From Synergistaceae bacterium OttesenSCG-928-D05 (GTDB taxonomy: Bacteria; Synergistota; Synergistia; Synergistales; Synergistaceae), in the NCBI GenBank assembly GCA_030266985.1, contig JAJDJB010000018.1, positions 1 through 34,158 on the forward strand: DNA of 34,158 nucleotides. The letters are read 5' to 3'. Positions 33,069 through 34,158 of this stretch are shown here, in pieces. Position 1 is the stretch's first letter. The number at the start of each line of letters is the position of its first letter. Made by a program: the position numbers and the translations under genes. The notes beneath the pieces are model-generated. The model was given only the letters and a program-made list of their open reading frames with translations, was not told the DNA's origin and made no database searches.

Positions 33069-34158
33069 GTGAAGAAGCTTATTTTATTATGTGCAATTAT
33101 TGGTGTGGCTTTGGTTATCGCCCTGCCCGCTGCAGATGCGAAGACGATAAACGATGTCGTTTACGGAAACGTAACTCTTGGTTTAGCGACTGGTGATACG
33201 ATTGATGTTTCCAATACTACAAGCACAGGAGTACCGCATTATTTCGGGGTTTACGCAGTGAATTACGAAACTGATTTTAGCGCTATTGATAATGTCACGG
33301 TAAAAAGTTCCGGGTATACGCAAAAAATTACTGGACAGCGAGTGCATGGGGATGCTATTCGAACAAATAATCTCTATACATCTACTGGTGTAGTAAAAAT
33401 TGGTAATGGCTGGACGCTAGAAACCAGGGGATATAGTGCGGATGGTGTAAATTTAAGTGGTTTTAGTCGTTTTATTGCAGGCGACAATTTAATCATTCGA
33501 ACTGAATTAGGCGCAGTATCAGGCATCGGGGATAGTTCATATGGTCTTAGGGCAAATCATTCCAACAAGATGACGATTGGGAAAAGCTTGGACATCACAA
33601 CCATGGCCGAATACTCACATGGCATTTATATGAACTATGCTTTGGAAGCTGGTCAGGTAGATACAAATGCGGCTTCACGCACGGGTTCTGAAATCAGCAT
33701 AGACCAATATAGCAAGATAACGACAGATGGCAATCATGCAAGTGCCGCACGTATCATCAGCTCTGGCGACAAACTATATGTTCAGGGCGGTGCCAAATGG
33801 ACCACAAATGGAACAAATGGACATGTCCTCTATATCGCTTCTTCCGATAATATCGTACAGATCGGCGATAACTCCACGCTGAAAAGCACGAATACAGGCG
33901 CACACGTCATCAATATAAACGGCGCAAAAAATGCCAATATAACACTTGGAAATCAAGTCTCACTTATAACGGAAAAAAATGACGCATATGGTATTTATGT
34001 CAACGGCAATGGAACAGGAGCCACCGGTAAGGTTGCACTGGGATCGGATTCAGCGATAGAAACGTCGGGCAATACGGCATATGGCGTCTATATGCGCGGC
34101 ATTGACGGGATTGTCGAGATAGGCAACCGTACTTCTGTTTCGACAACGGGAACCGGCT
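33069..34158 (+). CDS. Autotransporter passenger protein, N-terminal part (cut by window end)
   Basis: An open frame of 363 codons runs off the window. The start is the GTG at 33069 with AAAGGGGG 7 nt upstream; the ATG at 33067 is followed at once by TGA, and an in-frame ATG at 33042 lacks an RBS. Residues 1-22 are a signal peptide (KKLILLCAIIGVALVIALPAADA). The passenger repeats match those of the 5053-8646 protein, for example SGNTAYGVYMRGIDGIVEIG here against DGNSAHGVYMEGADGVADIG there, so the two are paralogues. A C-terminal barrel is expected but lies beyond the window. Its bases are richer in A/T than those of its neighbours. Confidence 0.87.
   Translation, partial: MKKLILLCAIIGVALVIALPAADAKTINDVVYGNVTLGLATGDTIDVSNTTSTGVPHYFGVYAVNYETDFSAIDNVTVKSSGYTQKITGQRVHGDAIRTNNLYTSTGVVKIGNGWTLETRGYSADGVNLSGFSRFIAGDNLIIRTELGAVSGIGDSSYGLRANHSNKMTIGKSLDITTMAEYSHGIYMNYALEAGQVDTNAASRTGSEISIDQYSKITTDGNHASAARIISSGDKLYVQGGAKWTTNGTNGHVLYIASSDNIVQIGDNSTLKSTNTGAHVININGAKNANITLGNQVSLITEKNDAYGIYVNGNGTGATGKVALGSDSAIETSGNTAYGVYMRGIDGIVEIGNRTSVSTTGTG

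Overview
The window looks like chromosome of a Gram-negative, strictly anaerobic, amino-acid- and organic-acid-fermenting bacterium, most plausibly Synergistota (Cloacibacillus/Synergistes-like). The reasoning is autotransporters with an outer-membrane beta-barrel, a TAXI-type TRAP transporter, a lactate dehydrogenase/EtfBA set with a ferredoxin domain, two phenylacetate-CoA ligases, and frequent TTG/GTG starts behind strong Shine-Dalgarno sites. The phylum is an inference from gene content; no marker gene proves it.

Layout. 1-917 (-): 5' part of an autotransporter passenger gene. 1.2-4.8 kb: housekeeping genes (ogt-like methyltransferase, a DapB-like reductase with an altered active site, a SYLF lipoid-binding protein, a HIT protein and a YigZ/IMPACT protein). 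5.05-8.65 kb: a complete 1197-residue autotransporter. 8.9-14.1 kb: a large BTAD/AAA/TPR regulator, a membrane metallophosphoesterase and an AraC regulator. 14.2-17.8 kb: FAD-linked 2-hydroxyacid (probably lactate) dehydrogenase with EtfB and a ferredoxin-fused EtfA, then tRNA-Thr(TGT). 18.2-24.3 kb: a LytS/LytTR two-component system followed by a TAXI TRAP transporter operon (binding protein, DUF1850, fused permease). 24.4-32.8 kb (-): two paralogous phenylacetate-CoA ligase genes flanking a GntR regulator and an operon for a PLP enzyme, an NhaC-family antiporter and a saccharopine-dehydrogenase-like enzyme. 33.07 kb to the end (+): 5' part of a third autotransporter.

The most interesting signal is not a conventional gene. 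Each phenylacetate-CoA ligase gene is preceded by a near-consensus sigma-70 promoter, a 34-35-codon leader peptide ORF with a strong RBS, a hairpin lying inside that ORF, and an intrinsic terminator ending in seven U before the ligase RBS. The two leaders are homologous (shared RBS region, same hairpin and loop pattern, same terminator core), but at identical codon positions 19-21 one reads Tyr-Ser-Tyr (followed by two more Tyr) and the other Phe-Ser-Phe. One leader has no Phe and the other has no Tyr. I infer a pair of ribosome-dependent attenuators that sense Tyr and Phe supply. This makes sense if the ligases feed arylacetates into Tyr and Phe synthesis (arylacetate to arylacetyl-CoA, then reductive carboxylation to arylpyruvate) rather than into catabolism.

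A second regulatory signal is an imperfect 13-bp direct repeat with a 21-bp period just upstream of the -35 of the TAXI operon. This is the usual geometry of LytTR operators, and it sits next to a LytS-type sensor that keeps an Arg/Arg/Cys-x-x-Ser set like that of the pyruvate sensor BtsS, and next to a lactate-to-pyruvate operon.
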